From Teratosphaeria epicoccoides (Eukaryota; Ascomycota; Dothideomycetes; Mycosphaerellales; Teratosphaeriaceae), in contig JADDMT010000097.1 in the NCBI GenBank assembly GCA_021401465.1, positions 45,803-109,802 of the forward strand: 64,000 bases of DNA. Reading direction: 5' to 3'. The number at the start of each line of letters is the position of its first letter. The first letter of the stretch is position 1. The position numbers were made by a program, and so were the translations under genes. The notes below the pieces were generated by a model. That model saw only the letters and a program-made list of their open reading frames with translations, was not told the origin of the DNA and ran no database searches. This document shows, piece after piece, positions 54,501-63,008 of the stretch.

Positions 54501-56046
54501 CTACGTTCTGTCCGCCGATGAGGTGAATCGTAACCAAGCGGGTTACGTCGACTTCGAGAAGATGCAAAGTATGGAAGGTGTATCCTTGATCAATCGAGTT
54601 GCCAATGCGAAGGAAGTGCTGGCTACGCAAGCGAGCAAACTGATCAAGACTTACATCACGCACAACGATGGAGCGGATTGGGCGTTGCTCGCAAGACCCC
54701 AGGATCCCACGGGTCCAGATGCAGAACCATATAGCTGCTCCGGCGACGGCGACAAGTGCCGCTTGCATCTCCATGGATACACCGAACGAAGCGACCCGCG
54801 ACACACTTACAGCTCGCCGTCTGCCATTGGTCTCATCTTCGGCACGGGCAATGTTGGAGAGTTTCTGGGTTCCAAGCAGGATGCGGACACGTTCATGAGC
54901 ACCGACGGAGGTGTGACATGGAAGTTCGTAGCAAAGGGCAACCACATATGGAGGTTTGGCGATCAGGGCTCCATCCTGTGCATCGTCAAGCAATACGAAG
55001 CAACGAGTGAAGTGCGGTACTCACTCGATGAAGGCAACACCTGGACGGAGCACACTTTCTCCGATCAGCCGATGACCGTAGACGACATGACAACCGTCCC
55101 GAGCGACACCAGCAGGAATTTCATACTCTGGGGCAAGATCGGCGATGATCTGGTCTCCGTCAATCTCGACTTCTCTGGCCTAGAGGAACGGGCGAGGGCC
55201 TGTAAGCTCGACGACAAAAATCCCAATTCCGCAGATGGCGACTATTACCTCTGGTCGCCGAAGCATCCCGAGTCAAACGATGACTGCCTCTTCGGTCATG
55301 TGGCGCAATACCATCGCAAAAAGCTGGACGCGCAGTGCTACAACGGACGTGAGCTCGACCGTCTTCACAGCATCGCGCGCAACTGTTCGTGTAGCAGGAA
55401 GGACTTTGAGTGTGATTACAACTACGAGCGCCTGTCGGATTCGTCATGTCGACTCATCGAAGGGCTGGACAAACCGGATCCGCAAGCCGTATGCTTTACC
55501 GACCCATTCCCGGTCGAGTACTACGATATCACGGGCTATCGACGGATTCCTCTTACGACCTGCCAAGGTGGGCAAGAATTGGATCTTACATCGCGAGTCC
55601 AGTCGTGTCCTGGCAGGGAACCGGAATTCGAGAAGAAGCACGGCATCTCGGGCTGGGGCCTGTTCTTCGCCATCGTGATCCCCATTGCTGCGGCTGCAGG
55701 CGTCGGGTACTGGGTGTGGAATAACTGGGACGGCAAGTTTGGCCGGATCCAGCTTGGTGGCGAATCGTACGGCGGAACGAGATATGGCGCTTTCGACGGC
55801 GATGCGCCTTGGGTCCGGTACCCGGTCATTGTTCTGAGTGGGCTGGTCGCCGTGCTGGGAGCTTTGCCAATGGTGGCGAGTAGTTTGTGGAGGACGGTTT
55901 CGACGGCGTTGGGAAGGAGCAGTGGGAGTGGGTACAGCAGACCTTTTACGAGTCGAGACTCTTTCGCGAGAGGGCGGGGTGACTATGCGATTGTGGATCC
56001 GGATGAGGGAGAGTTGTTAGGTGAGGGAAGCGATGAAGACGGGTAG
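51535..56046 (+). CDS. VPS10: Vacuolar protein sorting receptor Vps10 (sortilin family)
   Basis: 1503 residues in one exon. Signal-anchor-like hydrophobic segment at about 15-33 (AVVVVVAVLIACLLSLASA). Two tandem lumenal VPS10 domains follow, each with Asp-box-type repeats (SDDAGLTWTKAL, STDGGVTWKFVAKG), the HxHSVTDQS-type motif, YVDFEKIQ/YVDFEKMQ, and a Cys-rich 10CC module (CKCTAEDYECDYENNFSWD; CSCSRKDFECDYNYERL). A membrane helix lies at about 1374-1395 (FFAIVIPIAAAAGVGYWVW), and a second hydrophobic segment at about 1430-1450. The acidic tail ends EGSDEDG. Vps10 cycles between late Golgi and endosome carrying carboxypeptidase Y and other cargo. Confidence 0.96.
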   Translation: MARYTRHHDAPGTGAVVVVVAVLIACLLSLASAAKSTPGVEETAFDASVSTITYFDDSNVILLVSDSTTYRSEDAGVRWSPVSGPDKGDTFSLTKHPHNNHVAVLLGNSYVHWITKDQGRTWTKFDVDEAPSMSRAAVAFHGADPDRMLFHAADCIFTLCEETVYYTTDGFQTKKKLRDDAVSCLWAKSNDLFTTGSDDLDKNQILCIVRGSMSPFSADYRLKVSDDFFAAEYEPSLHSDGRPVTGLINLASVKSYIVAAAKSEMTTELAMFVTDDAAHWHRAEFGEHKVEEDAYTLLESTNYSMQVDVLTTKPTSPMGVLLTSNSNGTFFTKNIEHTNRNVQGYVDFEKIQNIQGIVLINTVKNWEEVEKSYMAKKDITTQISFDDGRTWQSLKADGKDLHLHSVTDQSNFGRIFSSPAPGILMGVGNTGKQLDDYEDGDTYVSDDAGLTWTKALDGPHLYEFGDQGALLVAIEDKSDADKIKWSLNHGKDWKEAKLEDIGAKTDEVKPIGLTTTPDSTSLRFLLLATAGKGSDMKHYMYSLGFEGLHEDKCKKGDFEDWYARVDDNGEPTCIMGHTQKFRRRKADKLCFVDDEFNDPLPEATDCKCTAEDYECDYENNFSWDSEQKKCVSSGPLKAPADACDDSKGTYMGSSGYRKIPGNTCVDKGGEKLDEPVERKCSEAGKVPPSGKIASEITKFNKASKFIEHYYLEAPALNREEGKEPDETIVMRTDEMKAYITRDHGKHWAGISTDGEDVVAVYPHQYNNDAVYLITPTKTVYYTHNRGGAFHTFEAPEEPNHSDPNHAAVQIIHFHPDPKKKDWLIWTGLREDQFIAHVSQKGGDDWETLLRSVRKCQFVYREDRNNSTDLILCEQREDEDPDGTIQLVSSMDFFRSKGVLKRDVINFATMAEYIVVAAKDDEKDSLIASTSIDGQVFADAHFPPNLNVEHQQAYTVLDSNTHAIFLHVTVNNLRHGEYGSIVKSNSNGTNYVLSADEVNRNQAGYVDFEKMQSMEGVSLINRVANAKEVLATQASKLIKTYITHNDGADWALLARPQDPTGPDAEPYSCSGDGDKCRLHLHGYTERSDPRHTYSSPSAIGLIFGTGNVGEFLGSKQDADTFMSTDGGVTWKFVAKGNHIWRFGDQGSILCIVKQYEATSEVRYSLDEGNTWTEHTFSDQPMTVDDMTTVPSDTSRNFILWGKIGDDLVSVNLDFSGLEERARACKLDDKNPNSADGDYYLWSPKHPESNDDCLFGHVAQYHRKKLDAQCYNGRELDRLHSIARNCSCSRKDFECDYNYERLSDSSCRLIEGLDKPDPQAVCFTDPFPVEYYDITGYRRIPLTTCQGGQELDLTSRVQSCPGREPEFEKKHGISGWGLFFAIVIPIAAAAGVGYWVWNNWDGKFGRIQLGGESYGGTRYGAFDGDAPWVRYPVIVLSGLVAVLGALPMVASSLWRTVSTALGRSSGSGYSRPFTSRDSFARGRGDYAIVDPDEGELLGEGSDEDG

Positions 56047-56662
56047 TCTGTTGCATTGCATAGTCTGGTCGTGCTGTGAAATGGTCTTGGATTTCCGCAC
56101 TCTGCTTGGGTTGTCACGCTTCATTGTGCCTTATTCTCCTTCTCGCCAGCCTCCACAGCGATTGGTACCCCTGGCAACAATGACGCGGAGACGTGCCCGG
56201 TACTTGGTGGCCCTTCCCGTGTTTTTGACGTTTGATCGCATCGTCATCTCCCACCATCACCATCAGCAGTTTCATAACGCAAGTGACACAACCAATCAAC
56301 CGGTCGGGCTGGATGCTCATGGTGCTTTGCGTGACCACGAGGCGTTTGCTTTCACCCAATCGCGATCGCCATACACTCGATCCTGCGACGGCGCAACATG
56401 AAACGTGCGTCATCACGTGGGAGTCATGGTGTCATTCGATACAAGGAATCACCAAGGCCCCACGGCTTTGCGGCACCATCTGCCTTGTTGGAGACCAGCT
56501 GACGAAAGGCACAGCGAAACAATCAGGTTGTTCTTTGCTCCTCGGCCGCACATTCCTTCGCGGCCGGTATGGTGTCACAGCAACTGGCTTGAATACTCGA
56601 CTGGCAGACCACAAACCATCAATAATCGGGTCAGCGAACGAGGATCCCGCATCATCACTCGG
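56047..56662. other. Intergenic region, start of the accessory pocket
   Basis: No supported gene. Marks the change from conserved genes to lineage-specific ones. Confidence 0.4.
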
Positions 56663-57753
56663 ATGTCCCCAGCACAATACGCACCGGTCTTGACCGCGGA
56701 GGACCCAAATGATGGGAAGGATGATCCAAAGCATTTCTGCGCACACTGTGGCGCGAGCCAGATCAAAGTATCCCCGGCAAAGACGAGTATTGGTGCGTTG
56801 TGGAGTCCGATTGTAGTTGCGTGTGCTGCTGCTATCATCGCAGCCCTCCTCGTGCTGTCCTGGCACGGGCGTCGATATCAGCCGTGGAGCAAACACGATT
56901 TTGGTACCTTTCCTACATCGTGAGCAGCTGCAGCGCAGGTGCTGACTTCCATGAGAACCCGCCAAATATTTGCTGCAGTCGGCTGAAGTCACGTTTACTG
57001 GTACTGCCGCGTTTCACGACAACGGCTCGGCGTACAGAACCTCTCGTGCTGGTGACCCGCAGTATGTGGGCACGCCGACGAGGGAGATCGACGAGGCATG
57101 GAGCGCCCTGGTCGGAGGTCAGCGAGCAGCGCTGCTTTGTTTACCCCGATCGTCTGCTCACTCTCGATCAGGCCGTTACTTCTACGTCACGGAAGACGAA
57201 GCGCGACTGACCTGGCCTGAGACTTATCAAGAGTATTATCATGATGGGTACGGGTATCGCGTAGGGTACGGTTGCCAAAATCGAGGTAGTGCATGCGATG
57301 CTGACAGGATAAGGCTGGATGTGCTGCACACGCTGCACTGTGTGGTAGGCGACATCGCATCAGGTTTCTTGACAACGGTAAGCTGATCGGTGCTTGCCAA
57401 CAGAACCTGCTCCGCAAGACGATATACGTTGATTACTATCCGCACTACACCATGGGAAAGCCCTTCCAGCGGTACCATGTCGGTGCGTACCCGTCCACCC
57501 CATTGGCTCCTGCATGTACCGTCGACTGACCGCACCAGACCACTGCATTGACATTCTACGACAGGCCGTTCAATGCCATGCGGATCTCACACCGATACCC
57601 GTGCGGTGGTATGAGAGCGCCGGACGAAGGTTTATCGACTCCGATCAGCCGCACACGTGCCGCGACTTCTCCGTGATCCGCGGGTGGGCGACGTCGCGGT
57701 ACAATGGCAGTCTGGCGGTGCATGTTCAGGACGGTCCGGAGGCTCCTGAGTGA
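56663..57753 (+). CDS. UstYa-like (DUF3328) oxidase-family protein, multi-exon
   Basis: Exon 1 starts at 56663 and carries an N-terminal membrane helix (SPIVVACAAAIIAALLVLSW). Later exons are well defined: about 56989 (or 56979)..57117, 57172..57265, 57308..57341, 57404..57482, 57539..57753. They yield EIDEAWSALV, RYFYVTEDEARL, then the family signature in two copies: HTLHC followed by NLLRKTIYVDYY, and HVDHCIDILRQ. The exon 1/2 junction is unresolved: in the exon 2 register, GTACCT at 56904 with AAG at 56988 keeps frame, but the better-looking acceptor at 56978 does not. UstYa proteins catalyse oxidations in ribosomal-peptide and other secondary-metabolite pathways. Confidence 0.78.
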
Positions 57754-57880
57754 TGATGCCGTGCGGATCTTCGTGCCCCATCAGATGATCATTTGATACC
57801 GGGTCGCGTCTGACATTGCTCGATTTGCCCGCCACTGAAGCCGACGTGGCCAGTTTCGGGACTCTCAAGCTCCCCCATCT
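57754..57880. other. Short gap between converging genes
   Basis: About 130 bases separate the stop of the UstYa-like gene from the stop of the small secreted protein gene. Confidence 0.5.
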
Positions 57881-58202
57881 CTATGAACATTCGGCAAGCG
57901 CATAGAAGGCATCGACCGGGCCGCACGAGTTTCCCTTTTGGGAGCATTGGTGGTCCTGCACGAACAGTCAGCAGCGTTGCTGCCGACAGCTCCTTCGACG
58001 GGTACTCCGAGACTTGCCTCTGTGCACTGGTAGATGAGGCCGCGCCCAAGAAAGCAAATGCCGCCTGCATCGTCAGGCTTGCAGGTCTGCGGTCACGGTC
58101 AATCAATCGCGCAGTGAGCAGCTTCGCAGTTCAATGTGCTCTTACCAAGGTCGAGTCTAACGTCAGGAGTGCGAGGACTGCCGTGGACGTGGCTAGCTTC
58201 AT
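57881..58202 (-). CDS. Small secreted cysteine-rich protein, three exons
   Basis: Exons 58202..58146, 58086..58006 and 57955..57881 give 70 residues. Introns start GTAAGA and GTACCC and end GCAG; the second has a CTGAC branch site. The signal peptide MKLATSTAVLALLTLDST is in exon 1. The mature peptide of about 51 residues has six cysteines (21, 30, 40, 50, 57, 69) and ends AFYALAECS. Six evenly spread cysteines in about 50 residues is a classic effector or antimicrobial-peptide layout. The frames of exons 2 and 3 differ, so no simple open frame shows it. Tail to tail with the UstYa-like gene. Confidence 0.75.
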
Positions 58203-58454
58203 GCTTTCGTTTACCGGTTGCGGAGATGTGTGACTTTTGGAGTGTCTGTGCGACAGCTGGAGAAACTATGGCTGGTGGAGCGCATCACTTCTTCTGGATT
58301 CAAGTACAAATAGAGTATGAGTCTCGGCTCCATGGTGGACATATGGTGCATCGACACGCGGTGACATAGCGTGCACGCGACTGCAGTCGGTGCCCGAGTG
58401 TTTCGAACACTGACACGGCGCTTTTGGCCACACTTCGGATATTTCATACAAAAA
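58203..58454. other. Intergenic region between two secreted-protein genes
   Basis: About 250 bases, promoter of the six-Cys gene by position. No gene seen. Confidence 0.4.
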
Positions 58455-59196
58455 TCAGCCACGCTTGCTGTCGCAGGGTATGTCCGTCGAAAGCGTGGCA
58501 GGATAGACATAGATATCGTGGTACCAATAGACTTGTCCCTGAGGCGATGGGTTCAGATTGGGCAGAGCCTCGACGGATTCCCTCAATTTGAGCACGGTGT
58601 ACTGAGTCTTGTAGCTACAGAAGACGTCAGCATCGGTCCAGTCCCACGGGAGAGGCGCCGGCGCCGGACGGCTGGACTCACAACTGCTGGGAACAGTTGC
58701 CAGGTGGCTCCGGATAGGTCATTTCGATCCGACCATGCGACTCGTAGACTGTGGCGCTCGCATTGTTCTCCGCGACGAAAGTCCTGTTAGGGAAGTGCTT
58801 TCGCACAGGTGAGCTTCCGAGTGGTGCAGTCCCGGAACGGAGCATTACATACCACGATCTCGCGGCCGTTGGCAAGAAACGACTCTTTACACCTCTGAAT
58901 CGCTGCGGCTCCGGCACAATGGATCGTCAAGGTTGTCTGCATGCCATCGGGCGGGAAGAAGTCGGTGTATCCGGTGGTGACAGTGAGAGATTCGGCGGCG
59001 TTGACGAGCCTGACTCATCGTCAGCCGGTGTTGCTGCTTTACATCGGATGGTCATGAGATGCGGGAGAGCTTACGCCGTCAAGAATGTCCTGAACCGTGC
59101 CGGCAAGCCAGGCTGAGGATCCCAGTCGCGGAAATCGATGGCGCCGGTCAAGCTCACACCTGCGAGGAAGAGCTTCAGCGTCGCAAACCTGACCAT
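58455..59196 (-). CDS. Secreted protein, four exons, uncharacterised
   Basis: Exons 59196..59075, 59009..58853, 58767..58682 and 58614..58455 give 174 residues. Donors GTAAGC, GTATGT and GTGAGT; the second intron has a CTAAC branch with acceptor GGAG, chosen because it alone keeps register. Signal peptide MVRFATLKLFLAGVSLTGA. The mature part reads LTVTTGYTDFFPPDGMQTTL, contains TIHCAGAAAIQRCKESF, NCSQQFYKTQYTVL, QVYWYHDIYVYPATL and ends CDSKRG, with four cysteines. No family recognised. A longer in-frame start at 59451 would bury the signal peptide. It is the last intact gene before the repeat block. Confidence 0.7.
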
Positions 59197-59678
59197 GATT
59201 GTGCGAGGCGTGTGGAAACTCGCGATCAAGAGCAGGCGTAGAAGTTCCGTGGAAGGAAGATTCGAACGTACTATCAATCTCGATCGCGTATTTTTCCGGG
59301 CCGGAAGCACAAGAACAGCGCCCAGACACCTGCCAAGCGTTTGCATGACCTTGGTGGCGAGGTTTGGAACGGGTGATATCGGCGACAAGGTGTCGACGCG
59401 ATAGTCAACGTGATTGCGACAGGTCAATACGACACCTTTACTAACCTGCATAGGGAGGCCTTCACATATGCTTTGTAGGTGCTTGAAGCAGTTAGCATGA
59501 TAACCATGATCTCCTAATATTAACTATTTGTAATCTCATTTTAATCTTACATTAGGGCTAGCACATACTTGTTTTAATGTATGTTCTAGTCTACAGTTTA
59601 CCTTGTTTAGATTCCTATCCTACTACTACTACTACAAACATACTAGAAACTTAGGTAATAGTTCTATAGCTATAGAAG

Positions 59679-59784
59679 TGATACGGTTAATACTAGGGGG
59701 CTATAGGAGCTACATAGGTTCTAATGCCTGCCCTTAGCATGTAGTAACCCTACTACATATAGTAAGGGGGTCCTTCGTACATAC
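59679..59784 (+). repeat. LTR fragment, mutated copy
   Basis: 106 bases matching 62600-62705 in the same orientation and with equal length. Both begin TGATACGGTT and end GTCCTTCGTACATAC. Most differences are transitions that replace G or C by A or T here (for example TGCTAC to TACTAC and AGCAAG to AGTAAG), so this copy is the more mutated. Confidence 0.8.
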
Positions 59785-61009
59785 ATGTTATAGTTACTTG
59801 TAACAGGTAGTTAGGTAACTTCTTATTACGCGTAAGCTAAGGCTTCTTTAGAGAGTACTAACACAAGTAGGAGCAGAGACAGAATATGTCATGAATGTTA
59901 TAAGCTATAAGCACTATAGCCTAAGTCATAACACATGTATAGAAGAAAGGATCTGTCATGTAAGGAATAGACACTAGGATCTATAGGGTAAGTCTACAGA
60001 TCTACAGGCTTACATAGTGTTATAGGTAAACAGCGTATACATAGGGGTTTATGTAGTATTTAACAAGTACGATAGGGAGAGAGGGACTATCTGCTAGTTG
60101 TCTAGTCTTTTATAGCTAGCCTCGTCAGGGGTCGCGTCGCATAGGCCCTAGCCTGTGCTAAGACTTAGGGCCTTGCCCTTTACATTACCCCTCTCCCCCC
60201 TTCTTGTTTATAGCAAGGAATCTGTTAGTTTCCTTCTAGCACATAAAGCCTAGATTACGGCTAGGCTAACATAGCTCCCTAACTTTACTTCCCTTGTCTA
60301 AGTCTACTCTACTTGTCTAAGTCTACTTTACTTCACTTCTTACGCTCCCTGTTCTCCTGTGCCTATAGCCCGGCCTCTAACTAGTCTTGCTAGGTTCCTA
60401 GACTCTACTTCGCTTATTTAAATCTACTTTACCTTCCTACCTTTCTTTACTTCACTTCTATTCATTACTATCCAAGCTATTATAGGGGCGCTCCTAGGCC
60501 TATGCTAGTACGTCCCTTACTATATAAAAAGCGCCCTTCGCTATTACTCTTACTTCCTTTCTCTTACATGCTTACCTTAAACTATAAGCCCCCCCCCCTC
60601 TTTCTCCTACCTTCTAGCTTTTTCTCTAGGTTTCTAGGCCATACTAACTAGAACTAGATAGCCCCTACTATCTACTACGTCGACTACGCCCTCTAGGGCG
60701 TAGATTGCGTCCTATAATTAGTATGTTCTAGAGTCCTTGTCGTTATGCCTAGCTTTAGCTAATGAATCTGTCTAGTCTACCTAAGCCCGCGCCTGCTAGC
60801 GCTACGCTAGCAAGCGCCTAAACTGCAAAGCCCTATACGCGTTACTTAGTGTCCACGTAAAATGCTCTGCTAACCTAGCTAGCCCCGCCCTCGCCTATGT
60901 CTCCTACGCCTCCTAGACCCGTTCCTAGGACGCTAACAGGTATGACCTACTCCCTAGGGGGTTTTGCATAGCTAACATCGCAGTAGCGCTACTGCGCATA
61001 ACGACCTGT

Positions 61010-61046
61010 TAAAGGCCCTAAGGCCCTCTAGGCCTTAGGGCCTTTA
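61010..61046. repeat. 16-bp perfect inverted repeat
   Basis: Arms TAAAGGCCCTAAGGCC (61010-61025) and its reverse complement (61031-61046), five-base spacer CTCTA. Within the degenerate block; could be a fragment of a larger element end. Confidence 0.7.
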
Positions 61047-61689
61047 CAGTTAGCGGGTCTACTGTCTAGGTATTTTCTATTAGTGTCCTCCATGATTACG
61101 CTGCTAACCTCGAGTAGCGTCATGGCCTAGGAGGTCATGGGGACTGTAGGTGCCGCTGTCGCCTAGTAGGGCCTCCTGTGAGTTCATCCTATACTCTATG
61201 TGTTTCTACGCGCTAATAGTTTAGAAGGTCTAGGGGCGTTCTACTAGCGCTTACCTTAGGTAGGCGGCGGGAGAACATTGCTAGTAAGGGCGAGAGCCCT
61301 TGTCGGCATTAGTCTAGCACTACTACGCAGGGCCCTAACTAAGAGGCTAGGGACTCTGACAGCGGCCTAGTTAGCGGGTCTAGGGGGTCTAGCGAGGGCC
61401 CCTTAGACGGCAGGGGGCCTAGCCCCGCTAGCAGGGCCCCTAGTAACAATCCCGCATGATTGTCGCTAGGGTCCTCTATCCTTAGCGCGGGGGCCCGCGG
61501 CTAGGGGGGGGTTTTTTTTCTTTTGTTGTATATATAGTTACCTAATGTCAATTTTCCCCCTCTAACTTTTGTCCTTTCTTAAACGCCTATACTCCTTATT
61601 ACGAATGCTAGACTCTCTTTACTAAGTCCTACATCTTGTTTCCTTTTTCTTCTTGTCCTACCTCTCTCTAGGGCTGTCGTTATTCTCCG

Positions 61690-62599
61690 CGCTTCCCTAA
61701 GCCTGCTTGAAGCGGTCTATTACTTTAGTGTCTATTAGGTTTTCTAGGGGCTCCTATGTAGGTTTGTAGTACCCTGACTATTTTACTAGGACCTCGCGTC
61801 CTCTTCTCCTTCTCTTGTCTCTCGCGCAGAGTACCTCCTCTACTAACTACTCCTCGTGCGACTTAAACAAAAGGGGGTCTAGCTGTTTGTCGTCGTTCTC
61901 CTGCCTAGGTATAGGGTCTTTGCCTGCTAGTCTTAGCAGGTTAGTATAGAACACTAGGTATATATTGTTTAGGAGCCTAGTTAAGCGGATAGAGACTAGT
62001 AATAATACTTTGGCTACTATGTACTTCGCATGCTTAGCGTCTAAGCTTTTCTTAGGTCTCTCTGTAGTGTAGTTCCGCAGATCTAGCTAGACCTTGTTAC
62101 TAACTTTATAAATTAGGGCGGGGTTTTAGCGTTTATTAGCAGACTCCTCCTATTCTTACATAGAAGCTACCATTGTTGCTTAGCAGATTCCTGTTATGTC
62201 CTAAATCTTTCCTACAAACGCCCTTGCCCTCTCGGCTGCTTTTAACGGGCTAGGCCCTACAGGGTCCTCGGTTAAAGGTACGGGGCCCTATGCTTTGTAG
62301 CTATAGGTAGCAAAGAAGGGGCTCATGCTAATTCCCGAATGATACCTCCCGTTTAGCGCTAGTTAAGCCATGGGGAGCTATCGCTTCTAGTCGGATTACT
62401 TATAGTTAATATAGTTCTAGAGGTACGCTTGCACCTCTTAGTTTAGGCGTTTAGGGCCTCTGTCTGTTTGTAGGTAGTACGCGGAGCTTAACCGCTAGGA
62501 CACGCCTATTCCTTTACAGAAGGTCGTCTAGAAGGTGCTAGTCTAGTTAGTGCCCTAGTCGCTCGTAATAGCCGTTAGCATTCTATGGTACTAGGCCTA
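61690..62599 (-). pseudogene. Ty3/gypsy chromovirus integrase and chromodomain remnant
   Basis: On the minus strand, from right to left, one register shows integrase core marks (ITSD near 62570, NYINYK and LALNGRYHSGISMSPFF), then the integrase C-terminal region (ALIYKVSNKV, LDLRNYTTERPKKSLDAKHA) and finally a chromodomain (GREVLVK, SGYYKPT, EPLENLIDTKVIDRFKQA). Many TAG stops interrupt it, several exactly where the family has tryptophan (after NKV, LVK, PT). The remnant ends abruptly at the LTR starting at 62600. No intact protein. Confidence 0.8.
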
Positions 62600-62916
62600 T
62601 GATACGGTTGATACTAGGGGACCATTTGAACCGCATAGGTTCTAATGGCCGCCCTTAGCATGTAGTAACCCTGCTACATATAGCAAGGGGGTCCTTCGTA
62701 CATACGTTAGCTCGTATGTCGTCCGAGTGGGATCAGTTGTCGACGTAGGACGCCCCCACGTCGCTGACCCTACGGTACCCCTACGGGGTTAGGCTCGGAC
62801 ATGCTTTCCCTAATTAAGGAGCGTCAGGGGTTATAAGCACCCTTAGCGCTACCTCTGCGATAAGCAGAAAGCAGCGCTGTCTTGTACCTACTAAAAGGTC
62901 GGATTACTCTGTTACA
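62600..62916 (+). repeat. Probable 5' LTR of a second retrotransposon
   Basis: Starts TGATACGGTTGATAC; a TG..CA-bounded unit would end at GTTACA (62911-62916). A TATA-like GGTTATAAGCACCC lies within. Its first 106 bases repeat at 59679. Boundaries are inferred; the matching 3' LTR would be outside the window. Confidence 0.6.
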
Positions 62917-63008
62917 CTACGAGATATTTTCATATCATATAGCACATACATCTATATTAGTTCTGCTTTCTCCCCCCTGCTTTGCAGTCTAGCAGAGAAT
63001 ACTACGAT

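Larger units (their letters stand above)
59460..62599. mobile_element. Degenerate transposon block with RIP-like mutation
   Basis: No open frame of useful size on either strand. Composition changes sharply near 59460: TAG/CTA trinucleotides become very frequent and homopolymer-like TACTACTAC runs appear. An LTR-like fragment lies at its left (59679) and a reverse-oriented chromovirus pol remnant at its right (61690-62599). The part from about 59800 to 61690 is unassigned repeat-like DNA. Confidence 0.75.

Noticed and set aside
59071..59451. Longer start for the four-exon secreted protein
   Set aside because: The upstream 85 residues look like leader sequence and would bury a good signal peptide that starts at 59196.
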